Positions 45,028 through 54,795 of a stretch of 64,000 nt of DNA are shown here, piece by piece. Position 1 is the stretch's first letter, and each line of letters begins with the position of its first letter. Location: NCBI RefSeq assembly GCF_001544455.2, contig NZ_FCOC02000010.1:152626-216625 (forward strand). The letters are read 5' to 3'. The DNA comes from Caballeronia sordidicola (GTDB lineage: Bacteria > Pseudomonadota > Gammaproteobacteria > Burkholderiales > Burkholderiaceae). The notes beneath the pieces were generated by a model. That model did not search any database. It was given only the letters and a program-made list of their open reading frames with translations, and was not told the DNA's origin. Position numbers and translations under genes: made by a program.

Positions 45028-45903
45028 TTGAACAATCTCGGTTTTGCGCTCGTCGTAGCGCTGCTGCGCGCACTCGCGCGGCTACCTTATGGCTTGGTCG
45101 CGCGCGTGGGCAGCGTACTCGGAGCGCTGCTTTATTACATTCCTAGCCGTCGAAAACATATTGTGCAAGTCAATCTGCAATTGTGTTTTCCAGGCAAGAC
45201 CGCAGCCGAATACAAACTCCTTGGGCGTTCACATTTTCGTCACGTTGTGCGCAGTTATGTAGAGCGCGGCGTGCAATGGTTCGGAACGGCCAATGCCATC
45301 GAAAAGCTGGTCAAACTCGAAAGCCACATCGATCTTGACGACGAAAACGCCCCGCCCACCATTTTCATGGGTTTTCATTTCGTCGCCATTGAAGTGGGCT
45401 GCATGCTGTATTCCATGAAACTGCCCATCACCGCGCTCTATACGCCCATGTCGAGCAAGAAGCTGAACACGCTCGCAATCGAACAGCGCGGCCGCTTCGG
45501 CGCCGACATGGTGATGCGTGCCGACAGCGCGCGACGCATTCTCAAGCTGCTGCGCGGCGGCGGATCGGTCATGCTGGCAGCGGACATGGACCACGGCATC
45601 GAAAACTCGGTGTTCGTGCCGTTTTTCGGCGTGCCGGCGTGCACGCTCACGTCGGTGTCGAGGCTTGCACGGCTTGGCCGCGCGCGCGTGGTGCCGTTCG
45701 TCACGGAAGTGCTGCCTGACTACAAGGGCTACAAGATGACGATTTTCGAGCCGCTTGCCGACTATCCGTCAGACAGCGATGAAATCGACGCACGCCGCAT
45801 GAACGAGTTTCTTGAATCGCAAGTGGAGCGATTTCCGGAACAGTACTACTGGGTGCATCGGCGATTCAAGCATCGGCCCGAGGGCGCGCCGGCTGTGTAC
45901 TGA
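45028..45903 (+). CDS. Lipid A biosynthesis lauroyl/myristoyl acyltransferase (LpxL/HtrB family)
   Basis: 291 aa with an N-terminal membrane helix (GFALVVALLRALARLPYGLV). The acyltransferase motif is HFVAIE (HX4E, in FMGFHFVAIEVGCM), with downstream conserved DMDHGIENSVFVPFFGVPACT and the terminus EQYYWVHRRFKHRPEG. It adds a secondary acyl chain to Kdo2-lipid IVA at the inner membrane. The start is inferred as TTG 45028 with AAAGGG upstream; no ATG fits the normal N-terminus. Confidence 0.88.
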   Translation: MNNLGFALVVALLRALARLPYGLVARVGSVLGALLYYIPSRRKHIVQVNLQLCFPGKTAAEYKLLGRSHFRHVVRSYVERGVQWFGTANAIEKLVKLESHIDLDDENAPPTIFMGFHFVAIEVGCMLYSMKLPITALYTPMSSKKLNTLAIEQRGRFGADMVMRADSARRILKLLRGGGSVMLAADMDHGIENSVFVPFFGVPACTLTSVSRLARLGRARVVPFVTEVLPDYKGYKMTIFEPLADYPSDSDEIDARRMNEFLESQVERFPEQYYWVHRRFKHRPEGAPAVY

Positions 45904-45937
45904 CCGGCCCGTAGGTCTTGCCGCTTATCACGGGCGC

Positions 45938-46441
45938 TTATTCCGGCTTTCGGAAATCGTTGTCCACCCACGCCTGAGCGCTCGTCTTGCTGAACTTGAA
46001 TCCCGCCGGGACGCGCACGTGCGCCAGCACCGCGCCGAACATGTCGAGCGCCTTCAGATCCGCGTAGGGATCGTCCTCGTCAGGGACGATATCCAGCGTC
46101 ACGGTAACGTCTTCTCCGTTCGCGCGAACCGTCACATCCTTATGAAGCATCGCATGGCGCTGCTGCTCGTGGCGGCGCAATACTTCGGACGCAGTCTTGA
46201 TCAGCGTGCGAAATGCGTTCGGGTCAAGCGGCTTGGGGTTCTTCTTGTCGCGGCCCATGGTCCACGGACCCGTGAGCGCAGGTTCTGCTTCGCCATCCTT
46301 GATCATCTCGACGGCCCAGCCGTCGTCGTCCTCGTTCTTGATCACGCGGGCCGTCCAGCCGTCGTCGCGCCATAGACGCGCCTCGTGAATCGTATTGTCT
46401 TCTTCGGCGTTGAGGTCGTGATCTGAATCGGAAACAGTCAT
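45938..46441 (-). CDS. Hypothetical protein, 167 aa
   Basis: Acidic, soluble protein (MTVSDSDHDLNAEEDNTIHEARLWRDDGWTARVIKNEDDDGW). It has a Trp/Asp-rich first half, a central helix with EQQRHAML, and the end AGFKFSKTSAQAWVDNDFRK. No motif I recognise. Its codon use and composition are like its neighbours, and no other frame competes. Convergent with the acyltransferase gene. Confidence 0.72.
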   Translation of the reverse strand: MTVSDSDHDLNAEEDNTIHEARLWRDDGWTARVIKNEDDDGWAVEMIKDGEAEPALTGPWTMGRDKKNPKPLDPNAFRTLIKTASEVLRRHEQQRHAMLHKDVTVRANGEDVTVTLDIVPDEDDPYADLKALDMFGAVLAHVRVPAGFKFSKTSAQAWVDNDFRKPE

Positions 46442-46668
46442 GGAGCAGTGTTCTATTTGAGTGGCCGGTTTAATGGCATTAAGACGGTGCGAGGTGAAAC
46501 AAGAACGCAAGGCGTCGCCGCGCAGTGTCGAATTGACGAATTTTAACTGCAAGAAGCGGCGGCATCGTCGAAAATGCCTGGACGCTGGCCGATCGGTCTA
46601 CGCAACGACATCACGTGCCCAGCGCCCGGACAACCCGGGACACTCGCCAACACTTCGGAGGAATCTCT

Positions 46669-46923
46669 ATGCTTTCACTAATCGGCACCATTATCGTCGG
46701 GGGCATCATTGGTTTGATCGCCCGTGCGATCAAACCCGGCGACGACAGCATGGGCTGGATCATGACGATCGTGCTCGGCATTGCCGGCTCGCTGATAGCG
46801 GGCTATGCAGGCCGCGCGATGGGCTGGTACCAGGAAGGACAACCGGCTGGCTGGATCGCGTCGGTGATCGGCGCAATCATTCTGCTGGTGATCTGGGGGC
46901 TCGTGACGAAACGCCGGGCCTGA
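46669..46923 (+). CDS. GlsB/YeaQ/YmgE family membrane stress protein
   Basis: 84-aa membrane protein with three helices and glycine-rich turns (LIGTIIVGGIIGLIARAIKPGDDSMGW, then MTIVLGIAGSLIAGYAGRAMGWY and ASVIGAIILLVIWGLVTKRR). The family is induced by general or envelope stress, but its function is poorly known. GGAGGAA precedes the ATG at 46669. Confidence 0.9.
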   Translation: MLSLIGTIIVGGIIGLIARAIKPGDDSMGWIMTIVLGIAGSLIAGYAGRAMGWYQEGQPAGWIASVIGAIILLVIWGLVTKRRA

Positions 46924-46977
46924 CTGGCATTTATACGCACTCGCATGCGGCGGAACCTCGCCTGATGCACTCGGCTG

Positions 46978-47015
46978 AAAAGGCTGTTCCGGCGAAAGCT
47001 GGAACAGCCTTTTTT
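46978..47015 (+). terminator. Intrinsic terminator
   Basis: AAAAGGCTGTTCC (46978-46990) pairs with GGAACAGCCTTTT (47001-47013), followed by more T. It lies between the convergent GlsB-type gene and the ROK regulator gene and can serve both. Confidence 0.85.
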
Positions 47016-47040
47016 ATGCGCAAAATCAGTAACAAAAGCA

Positions 47041-48267
47041 TTAGACACTCAGTCCCGACTTCAGGAACAGCACATGGCGCGGTGCGAAGTGCGCGTAGAG
47101 CGGCAAAATCGCGCCGCCCATGGCCCGCGCATCGGCGCCAATCTCGCCTTCCACCAAACGCGGACGCAGCATGCCTTGCCAGTCGAACGCATCGAGCGCG
47201 GCGTTCGTACGGCTCAACACCTCGCGCAACAACGCCCGATCAAGCTCGCCGTCGATCACGATGGCGTCAAGGTCGACCAACGCCGCCGCCGAAGCAATCG
47301 CCGATGCCAGCGCGGGACACGCATCCCGAAGCCACGCATCGCACAGCGGCCACAATTGCGCCGAGAGCGCGCGCTGATCGTGCGCGGCCGCCGCGGGAAA
47401 TCCGGCTTCCGTGAAGCGCTTCTCGAGCACGTAGACAGATGCAACGTTCAGCAACTGCGGTGCGCCTTCGGACCTGAGCGGAAACGATCCGACCGCACCC
47501 GCATTGCCCTTTGGTCCGGCATGCAGGCGGCCATCGATCACGAGACCACCGCCAATAAAGGTACCAATAAACACATACAGGAAATCGCGCAATCCGCGTC
47601 CTTGTCCCATCAACAACTCGGCGGCGCATGCAGCGGTCGTGTCCTTCGCGAACTCCACGGGCAACGCCGTGAGCGCCTGGACGCGCGCGCGAATATCGAT
47701 CTCGTTCCAAGCGGCGAAGACCTCGGGCGGCGTGTCGAAGAAGGTGCGCCATCCGCCCAGCCACAAAGGCGCCGCCACGCCGATACCGACCACCTTGCCG
47801 GCGTTATCGGCGAGCGCGTTTATCATCTGATCGAGTTTGCCGGCAAGCAGCTTGAACACCGTGCGCGGATCGGGATATGCATAACCAGTCGTCTCGCGCG
47901 CATGCACCTGACCCGCGAAATCCATGGTCAGCACATCAAGACTGCGCCGCCCCACTTTCACGCCGATGGAAAACGCGCCGTCCGCGCGCAGCGAGATCGG
48001 CACGGACGGCTGTCCCATGCGCCCCTGTACGCGCGTTCTTGGTTCGCGCGCAAGCAGGCCGTCATCGATCAGACGATCCACGATCAGCGACGCAGTCTGC
48101 GAACTCAAGCGCGTCAACCTCGCGATATCCGATTTGGGCAGCGGCCCATGTACGCGCACCGCCTGCAGCACGATGCGCTCGTTCATTTGCCGCATGCCGG
48201 CCGGTTTGGGGGTCGCGCTGGACGTTGTAGGGGACGTCGCGCCGGACGTGGCCGTGGGCGGGCTCAT
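47041..48267 (-). CDS. ROK family transcriptional regulator
   Basis: 408 aa. A winged helix (MNERIVLQAVRVHGPLPKSDIARLTRLSSQTASLIVDRLIDDGLL, from about residue 28) follows a Ser/Thr/Ala-rich N-terminal tail. The ROK sugar-kinase-like domain (GIGVAAPLWLGG, then VFIGTFIGGGLVIDGRLHAGPKGNAGAVG) lacks the usual cysteine-rich zinc motif in its normal form. It starts 5 nt after the ABC ATPase gene and is the last gene of the sugar operon, which it probably controls in response to that sugar. Confidence 0.88.
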   Translation of the reverse strand: MSPPTATSGATSPTTSSATPKPAGMRQMNERIVLQAVRVHGPLPKSDIARLTRLSSQTASLIVDRLIDDGLLAREPRTRVQGRMGQPSVPISLRADGAFSIGVKVGRRSLDVLTMDFAGQVHARETTGYAYPDPRTVFKLLAGKLDQMINALADNAGKVVGIGVAAPLWLGGWRTFFDTPPEVFAAWNEIDIRARVQALTALPVEFAKDTTAACAAELLMGQGRGLRDFLYVFIGTFIGGGLVIDGRLHAGPKGNAGAVGSFPLRSEGAPQLLNVASVYVLEKRFTEAGFPAAAAHDQRALSAQLWPLCDAWLRDACPALASAIASAAALVDLDAIVIDGELDRALLREVLSRTNAALDAFDWQGMLRPRLVEGEIGADARAMGGAILPLYAHFAPRHVLFLKSGLSV

Positions 48268-48272
48268 TGCGC

Positions 48273-49055
48273 TCAGGCAATCGCCTGGACGTCGGCCTGC
48301 TTGGCGCCGGTCATGATCGCCACCGCCTCGGACATATGGATGTCGCGCGTATTGACAAGCGCCGCACGCCGCCCAAGGCGCTGGATATGGATGCGGTCAG
48401 CGATTTCGAACACATGCGGCATGTTGTGGCTGATCAGGATCACCGGCAAGCCGCGATCGCGCACGCGCCGGATCAACTCCAGCACCATGTTGGATTCCTT
48501 CACGCCGAGCGCGGCGGTGGGTTCATCGAGGATCACGACATGCCGTGCGAAAGCCGCGCTGCGCGCCACCGCAACGCCCTGGCGCTGACCGCCGGAAAGC
48601 GTTTCGACCGCCTGTTTCATGGAGCGGATGCCGATCTGCAAGCCTTCCATATGGGCGATGGCTTCCTGCAGCATGCGTCGCTTGTCGATCATCTTGAATA
48701 CCGAGCCGAGCACGCCCGGACGCTTGAGCTCGCGCCCGAGAAACAGGTTTTCCGCGATGCTCATGGCCGGCGCGACCGCGAGATCCTGGTACACGGTTTC
48801 TATGCCTTGCGCGCGGGCATCGAGCGGACTGCGGAAATGGACGGGCTTGCCATCGAGCAGGATCTCACCTTCGTCCGGCACGAGCGCGCCCGAAAGTGCC
48901 TTGATCAGCGACGATTTTCCCGCGCCGTTATCGCCGATGACCGCCATGATCTCGCCGGGCAGCAGTTCGAAATCGACGCCGTCGAGCGCGGTGACGGAGC
49001 CGTAGCGCTTGATGACGCCGCGCGCTTCCAGGACAAGCTTGCGTGTGTCGTTCAT
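48273..49055 (-). CDS. Sugar ABC transporter ATP-binding protein (FrcA-like)
   Basis: 260 aa. A single ATPase domain, unlike the two-domain RbsA. Walker A is GDNGAGKSS, the signature is LSGGQRQG and Walker B is HVVILDEPTAALG. Single-domain CUT2 ATPases are typical of fructose-type (Frc) systems. The start at 49055 follows AAGGAG. Thirteen nt separate it from the permease gene. Confidence 0.9.
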   Translation of the reverse strand: MNDTRKLVLEARGVIKRYGSVTALDGVDFELLPGEIMAVIGDNGAGKSSLIKALSGALVPDEGEILLDGKPVHFRSPLDARAQGIETVYQDLAVAPAMSIAENLFLGRELKRPGVLGSVFKMIDKRRMLQEAIAHMEGLQIGIRSMKQAVETLSGGQRQGVAVARSAAFARHVVILDEPTAALGVKESNMVLELIRRVRDRGLPVILISHNMPHVFEIADRIHIQRLGRRAALVNTRDIHMSEAVAIMTGAKQADVQAIA

Positions 49056-49068
49056 GGCCGTGACTCCT

Positions 49069-50055
49069 TTAAGCGCGAGGCCGCGCGAGCTTGTCCGCGG
49101 CAACCGCGAGAATCACCAGAATGCCGGTGATCAGGATTTGATAAACCGACGACACGCCGATCAGCGTCAGGCCGTTGCGAAACACGCCGACAATCAGCGC
49201 ACCCAGCAACGTGCCGACAATCGTGCCGCGTCCGCCGAAGAGGCTTGTGCCGCCGAGCACGACCGCCGTGATGGAATCGAGGTTCTCCGTCTGCCCGGCT
49301 TGCGGATCGCCCACGCCCGTTCGCGCCACGGACAACAACGCCGCAATGCCGTAGAAAAATCCCGCGAGCGTGTACACGGTGATCAGGATCTTCTGCGACG
49401 AAAGCCCCATCAGCCGCGCCGCTTCGGCGTTGTTTCCAAGCGCGTAGAGATGGCGCCCAGGCACGGTATCGCGCAGTACGAACCACACGACCAGATACAT
49501 CAGCAGGGTCAGCACCGTGCCATACGTGACTTCCGCGCCGCCGAGATGAAACGTGGTGCCGAAGAACATCATGGCGTCGGGCAGGTTCGTGACGCTCTCG
49601 GCATTCGAATAGACCTGCGTCAATGCGAACGCAATGTTGAGCGTGCCAAGCGTCACGATAAACGCCGGCAACTTGATCTTCGTGATCAAGGCACCGTTCA
49701 GTAATCCAAATAATGCGCTTGCACCGACGCCGCATAGGATTGCAAGCACGGGCGGTATGCCAAGCGTCACGGCGAACTTGGTCATGATGATGGAGCCGAA
49801 CGCCATCACCATGCCGCACGACAGGTCAATACCGCCAGTCAGCACGATCAGCGTCTGGCCAATGGCGATCACGGCCACGACCATGGTTTGCTGAAGGATC
49901 AGCGAGAGGTTCTGGATCGACAGGAAGCGGTTGCTTTGCCAGATGAAAAACGCGCAGGCGATCACGAGCGCGGCGAGCGGGCCAATGTCCGTGAGTGACG
50001 GCAAGCGGTCGGCGAACGCTGTGCGGCTGGCCGTGGGAGAGGTGGATTGCGTCAT
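49069..50055 (-). CDS. Sugar ABC transporter permease (RbsC/FrcC-like)
   Basis: 328-aa CUT2 permease with eight to ten helices. Characteristic segments are GGIDLSCGMVMAFG, LPAFIVTLGTLNIA, ALGNNAEAARLMGLSSQKILITVY and LGGTSLFGGRGTIVGTLLGALIVG. It imports a monosaccharide with the flanking ATPase and binding protein. The start ATG at 50055 follows GAGG. Confidence 0.92.
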   Translation of the reverse strand: MTQSTSPTASRTAFADRLPSLTDIGPLAALVIACAFFIWQSNRFLSIQNLSLILQQTMVVAVIAIGQTLIVLTGGIDLSCGMVMAFGSIIMTKFAVTLGIPPVLAILCGVGASALFGLLNGALITKIKLPAFIVTLGTLNIAFALTQVYSNAESVTNLPDAMMFFGTTFHLGGAEVTYGTVLTLLMYLVVWFVLRDTVPGRHLYALGNNAEAARLMGLSSQKILITVYTLAGFFYGIAALLSVARTGVGDPQAGQTENLDSITAVVLGGTSLFGGRGTIVGTLLGALIVGVFRNGLTLIGVSSVYQILITGILVILAVAADKLARPRA

Positions 50056-50135
50056 GATTCGGGACCTCGACAGCGACAAACAAAAGGCGCCGCATGCTGC
50101 GTTCAGGCACTCAGCACGGCATGCGGCGTGGCAGC

Positions 50136-51131
50136 TTACTTGTTGCCCCAGCAGTTATCCAGGCCGAACTTCGTGTCCTTGGCGGTGACGCCGTTGGCGG
50201 GTTTATCGGTGATGAGCGTCACGCCCGTGTCGTGATAGCCGGTCGCCTTCTTGCCCGTCTTCGCGTAGTCGATACCCGCCTGCACACCTTGCGCCGCCAT
50301 CACGAGCGGATATTGCTGCGAGGTCGCGGCGAAGTTGCCCGACTTCACATTGCGCACGCCCTCGCAGCCGCCGTCGATAGACACGATCATCACGCCCTTG
50401 TCCTTGCCCGCTGCCTTGAGCGCGCGATAAGCACCTGCCGCAGCCGGCTCGTTGATCGTATAGACGAGGTTGATATCCGGCACTTTCTGCAGGCAGTTTT
50501 CCATCGCCGTCTGGCCCTTCGATTGATCGCCACGCGTGTCCTGGCTGCAGACAATCGACGGATCGCCTTCCTTCACGCCGAAGCCCTGCAGGAAGCCGTT
50601 ATGACGCAGCACGCCGACCGACACGCCCGGAGCCAGATCGAGCGTCGCGATCTTCGCGGGCTTGCCGCCGAGCGACGCCTTTGCATACTCGCCAATCAGC
50701 ACGCCCGCCTTGAAGTTATCGGTGGCGAAAAGCGCGTCGGTGGCGTCCTGCGGTTCGGTCGGGGTGTCGAGGGCAATCACGAGAATGCCTGCCGCACGCG
50801 CTTTCTTGAGCGTCGGGACAATGGCCTTGGTGTCGCTCGGCGTAATCAGGATGGCCTTGACGCCGGCCGTGATCATGTTTTCCACAGCGGTGACCTGGCT
50901 GGCATTGTCGCCGTCGAACTTGCCGCTGGCGGTGATCAGTTTCACGCCGCCTTTGGTGGCGGCCTCTTCGGCGCCCTGCTTCATCTTGACGAAGAACGGA
51001 TTCGTTTCGGTCTTGGTAATCAGCCCGATGGCGATCTGGTCCGCGGCCAAAGCGACGCCTGAACCGAGAATCGATGCAACGGCCAAGCCAAGGAAAGACG
51101 CACGGACGGCGGCACGCCGAAGATTTTTCAT
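50136..51131 (-). CDS. Sugar-binding periplasmic protein (FrcB/RbsB-like)
   Basis: 331 aa. Signal peptide MKNLRRAAVRASFLGLAVASILGSGVALA, then mature domain ADQIAIGLITKTETNPFFVKMKQGAEEAA with CUT2 features (KAILITPSDTKAIVPTLKKA, then AAAGAYRALKAAG). By eye it is nearer fructose-type than ribose-type binders, but the sugar cannot be fixed. GGAGCGAG precedes the start. First gene of the operon. Confidence 0.9.
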   Translation of the reverse strand: MKNLRRAAVRASFLGLAVASILGSGVALAADQIAIGLITKTETNPFFVKMKQGAEEAATKGGVKLITASGKFDGDNASQVTAVENMITAGVKAILITPSDTKAIVPTLKKARAAGILVIALDTPTEPQDATDALFATDNFKAGVLIGEYAKASLGGKPAKIATLDLAPGVSVGVLRHNGFLQGFGVKEGDPSIVCSQDTRGDQSKGQTAMENCLQKVPDINLVYTINEPAAAGAYRALKAAGKDKGVMIVSIDGGCEGVRNVKSGNFAATSQQYPLVMAAQGVQAGIDYAKTGKKATGYHDTGVTLITDKPANGVTAKDTKFGLDNCWGNK

Positions 51132-51469
51132 GTCTCGCTCCACTGTTTTTATGGACCGGCGCTTTCCGGGAGAGAAGCGCTTGAGGTCCGTTTGTCGACT
51201 AAATCAATTGACTTTATTTAGTACAGCAGCGGTGGAAGGACAAGTCAAGAAAAGCCGCTTGATGAGTGAAGTGCGCCGCAACATGAACGACGGAAAATAA
51301 ATCCAGGTATTCGCACGCGCGTTGCGAAGGCCGATTGTTGCGGCGCGTCTACGGATAAACACCAAGCAGGAGGAAGAAACAGGAAACCTGGCAAATTGAA
51401 TTGTTTTCCGGAATTTTCTCCGGTTATGGTTTACCAGCATTTTTATCAACCATATGGGTGTCACGCATC
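51132..51469. other. Region upstream of the sugar operon
   Basis: 338 bp between the sugar-binding gene (-) and a small + strand gene. It contains the inverted repeat ACTAAAT (51198-51204) and ATTTAGT (51216-51222). The remainder shows no coding signal. Confidence 0.5.
51198..51222. promoter_or_regulatory. Inverted repeat, possible ROK-regulator operator
   Basis: ACTAAAT and ATTTAGT separated by 11 nt, about 70-90 nt upstream of the sugar-binding protein start. AT-rich ACTAAA/TTTAGT arms are a common feature of ROK (XylR/NagC-type) sites. Assignment is by context. Confidence 0.45.
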
Positions 51470-51679
51470 ATGAGCGCACTTGAAGCCCTTCACGCCGTTG
51501 TTACGAGCGAAGATTCGCCGCAGATCATTCGCGACCACGTTGTCGACGCGTTGCAATTTGCCTTGCGCAACAAGCCGGGCTTTTTCACGACGAAGGAAGT
51601 GCAATGGCTCGCGCAGTGGGATGACACGCGTATCCCGATTGCGGCGACGAAGATATTGAAAGAGATGAAGACGGACTAA
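51470..51679 (+). CDS. Hypothetical protein, 69 aa
   Basis: MSALEALHAVVTSEDSPQII, then VVDALQFALRNKPGFFTTKEVQWLAQWDDTRIPIAATKILKEMKTD. Mostly helical and soluble, with composition like its neighbours. A GGGTG precedes the ATG at long spacing, so the start is uncertain. No family recognised. Convergent with the GGDEF-EAL gene. Confidence 0.55.
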   Translation: MSALEALHAVVTSEDSPQIIRDHVVDALQFALRNKPGFFTTKEVQWLAQWDDTRIPIAATKILKEMKTD

Positions 51680-51691
51680 GTAAAGTACGCC

Positions 51692-54655
51692 CTAGTGCAG
51701 CCCGGCCTTGTCGACAAGATCAAACGAGAACGCCAGCGCCTTGTCGCCGGCAATCCGGTCGATAAACTCGATCACGTCCGGGTCTTTCACGAAACTGGCG
51801 GCGGAAACCGCGCCAAGAATTGCGCCGCTTTCCTGCGGTTTGGCGATCAGGAAACCCTGCACATAATCAACGCCGATGTCCTTCAGCGCGCGCAGCGTAT
51901 CGATATCCTCGACCCATTCCGCCACGCTGCGCATCCCAAGATTGCGGGCCAGCGCAACAATCGCCTCGACAATGGCGATATCGGCCGGATGCGCGCACAT
52001 CGTGCGGATAAACTCGCCGTCTATCTTGAGGGCATCGGCGGAAAGATCCTTGAGATACTTGAACGACGTGTATCCCGCCCCGAAGTCGTCGAGCGCGATC
52101 TTGCCACCCAGATCATGCACCCGCGCGATAAACCGCTGCGTATTGCCAAGATCGTGCAACGCGACACTCTCAGTAATCTCAAGACACAGGTAAGGCACCA
52201 CATGCCGGTAACGTGCGAACAGCGCGAAGGCATCTTCCATGAACTGCTCGTCGTTCAGCGACCCGCCACTCAGATTCACGCAGATAAACCGCGTATTCCG
52301 AAGCGAAGCCTGATGCTTCTCGATCCATTCGAGCAGCGTGGTAATCACCCATTTGTCGATGGCCGCAATATTCCCCGACTCTTCCGCCGCCACGATCACC
52401 TTGCCCGCGGGCAGCGTCGCGCCGTCGGGCGCGCGCATGCGCAACAGCACTTCGAAATTCAGCGACTCGGTCGGCGCGGTAAGCGACATGATCGGCTGCA
52501 TCACGAGGAATAATCCGGGCGGCAGTCGATTGCGTCCCAGCGTTTCCACAAGCTTCAGTTCCTCTGCGCGTTCCTCGAACGCCGCCGCACCTTTGCGATA
52601 CGTCACCATTCTTACGTTGGAGCTTTTCTTGGCCTCGCGGCACGCACGATCCGCGTGCGAAAGCGCATCCTGCACGCGCACGCCCGTCGAGCATTCGACC
52701 AGTCCAACGGACGCCTTGACCTGGAACGCGCGATTGCCGACCTGATACGGCGTGTCGCTCAACGCGCTCATCAATTGCTGGCAACAGTCGACGGCTTCGT
52801 CTATCGACATGCCGCTCATCACGCATACGAATTCGTCGCCGCCGATGCGTCCGAACGGAAAAGCCGTTCCAAACAGCGCACGGGTACGCGCCGCGACCTG
52901 CTTGAGGACTTCGTCGCCGGCGCGATGCCCGAAGAGATCGTTCACGAGCTTGAAACGATCGAGATCCACATAAGCAAGCGCCCACGACGACGCCTCTTCG
53001 CTTTGCGCTGCAATCGCCTTCTCAACACCACGCCGGTTGAGCGAGCCCGTGAGCGGATCGTGCGCAACCAGAAAGCGCAAGCGCTCGATAGCCTTCGAGC
53101 GCTCCGTCACGTCCTGCAGCGAGCCCTCGATCCAGCCGTTCGAGCGCGTGGCCTTCAGCAGGAAGCGCCGTTCGCCATTGCCGCGCGAGTGCGCACCGCC
53201 CATTTCAAGTTCGCCCTCGCTGCCCTTCGACGCCAGCGCCTGCAGCGCCCCCCATGCCCCCGATTCGAAGTAATCGTTCCAGTGCCGCACCTTGTACTCG
53301 GATTTCTGCAACGCGAGCATGGAACGCAGCGCGGGGTTGGCGCGCACGAAGTGACCGGCGGTATCGAGGGTAAACAAGCCGATGGGCGTCACGTCGTACG
53401 TGTTGCGCAATTCCGTCTGCGCTTGCCGGCGACGCTCGCGCTCCGCCCGCATTTGTTCGGCGATGGCAAACGCCGCCATCATGCTCGACGACAACGCCGC
53501 CATCACGGTATTCACGCCTCCGACCAGCAGCTTGATGCCGAACGCCGCGCCCATTACTTCGGAGAATGTGGCGAACAGCACGATCGCAAGCGACCCGACA
53601 TACCACAACACAGTGCGCGAACGCGTAATCCACACCAGCCGCGCAAGCAGGAAAATCAATACGAATACGCCAAAGCCCGTGATTACCCAAAGCGTTGGAA
53701 TAAATCGCGAATAAGGAAGCGCGATGGCCGCGCCCAACAGCACAAGTCCGACATACTGGATGATCCTCAGCAGCCATCTATAGCCGATCGCCTTCAGTTC
53801 GCGGCGAAACAGCGAGGCGAACAACGCGGCTGTCAGCAGGTAATACGCGGCGAATGTCAGTTGCCGCAGGCTTTGCATGTACTCGGGCGGAATGACGCGC
53901 CCGAGCCATTGCATGTCCCATCCCATTGCGTTGGCGCAAAGCCGCAAATTACCGACCAGCCAGACCGCGAAGATCACGTAGGTCCATTCGCGGTTGATCA
54001 TCGCCGTGACGAAAACAAACACGGCTAGCGTCAGCAAGCCGCCCGCAATCAACCCCGAGCTTTCCTCGAAGTCGAGCGCCGCATTGCGCAACGCCGGACC
54101 GTTCCAGGCGAGCGCCGTGATCTGCGCCGGGCCGGAGAACGTGCCACGGCACAGCACGCTCACGGATTGAACCAGGTGGCCGAGATGCAATGAGAATCCG
54201 GCCTTGACCGGCGCAAGCTCATTGGTCGTGCTCAGCCGGTTGGCGGTCCCCAGCGATTGCAGGCTCGACGCCACCCAGCACGACAGCGTTTGCGCGTGCC
54301 GGGAAGGAAGTTCCGCATAAGTGGACTGTTCCGAACTCATGCTGGGAACGGTGAATTCAAACCAGAAGGGTTCTTCCGACAGTCGGGTATTGAAGCGGTT
54401 AGTGGTCACGGCGCCAGGCATGCGCTGCAACGCCGAAGCCGGATCGAGCGTACCGCCCGGATCCTTCACCACGTGCAGGGGCAACGTGAGCCCGCCCTTC
54501 GAATCGAATTGCTGCGTGCCCCAGATCAGGGTTGCGACGGTGCCGAGAGCGATAAGAGTGGGAACAATATAAACGGCGAACGCGTACAGGAACCGATCGA
54601 TATTCGACCCGGTAAATCCGGACTTGGCCCGCGAAAATAAGGCACCCAACGCCAT
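51692..54655 (-). CDS. Membrane-bound GGDEF-EAL cyclic-di-GMP protein with PAS domain
   Basis: 987 aa. N-terminal anchor, periplasmic segment and about seven further helices (to residue 390), resembling a 7TMR-type sensor. A PAS-like domain follows (LRNTYDVTPIGLFTLDTAGHFVRANPALRSML). Then comes GGDEF with intact motif RIGGDEFVC, and EAL with EVL in place of EAL and the catalytic set VNLSGG, EITESV, DDFGAGYTSF, LKIDGEF, EWVED and VQGF. Both synthesis and breakdown of c-di-GMP look possible. The ATG at 54655 is preceded by GGGGGA; an upstream extension is less likely. Confidence 0.9.
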   Translation of the reverse strand: MALGALFSRAKSGFTGSNIDRFLYAFAVYIVPTLIALGTVATLIWGTQQFDSKGGLTLPLHVVKDPGGTLDPASALQRMPGAVTTNRFNTRLSEEPFWFEFTVPSMSSEQSTYAELPSRHAQTLSCWVASSLQSLGTANRLSTTNELAPVKAGFSLHLGHLVQSVSVLCRGTFSGPAQITALAWNGPALRNAALDFEESSGLIAGGLLTLAVFVFVTAMINREWTYVIFAVWLVGNLRLCANAMGWDMQWLGRVIPPEYMQSLRQLTFAAYYLLTAALFASLFRRELKAIGYRWLLRIIQYVGLVLLGAAIALPYSRFIPTLWVITGFGVFVLIFLLARLVWITRSRTVLWYVGSLAIVLFATFSEVMGAAFGIKLLVGGVNTVMAALSSSMMAAFAIAEQMRAERERRRQAQTELRNTYDVTPIGLFTLDTAGHFVRANPALRSMLALQKSEYKVRHWNDYFESGAWGALQALASKGSEGELEMGGAHSRGNGERRFLLKATRSNGWIEGSLQDVTERSKAIERLRFLVAHDPLTGSLNRRGVEKAIAAQSEEASSWALAYVDLDRFKLVNDLFGHRAGDEVLKQVAARTRALFGTAFPFGRIGGDEFVCVMSGMSIDEAVDCCQQLMSALSDTPYQVGNRAFQVKASVGLVECSTGVRVQDALSHADRACREAKKSSNVRMVTYRKGAAAFEERAEELKLVETLGRNRLPPGLFLVMQPIMSLTAPTESLNFEVLLRMRAPDGATLPAGKVIVAAEESGNIAAIDKWVITTLLEWIEKHQASLRNTRFICVNLSGGSLNDEQFMEDAFALFARYRHVVPYLCLEITESVALHDLGNTQRFIARVHDLGGKIALDDFGAGYTSFKYLKDLSADALKIDGEFIRTMCAHPADIAIVEAIVALARNLGMRSVAEWVEDIDTLRALKDIGVDYVQGFLIAKPQESGAILGAVSAASFVKDPDVIEFIDRIAGDKALAFSFDLVDKAGLH

Positions 54656-54795
54656 ACCTGGATTTCCCCCGTAATGCATGACGTGCATGACGCAAGCCGC
54701 AAAAGTAGTGGCGAAACAACGTTATTAACTACCCGGTTGAATCGCCACCACCTTCTCCTGTGACCTCGGCAGTCAGGCCGACGGGCTATCTCTTA

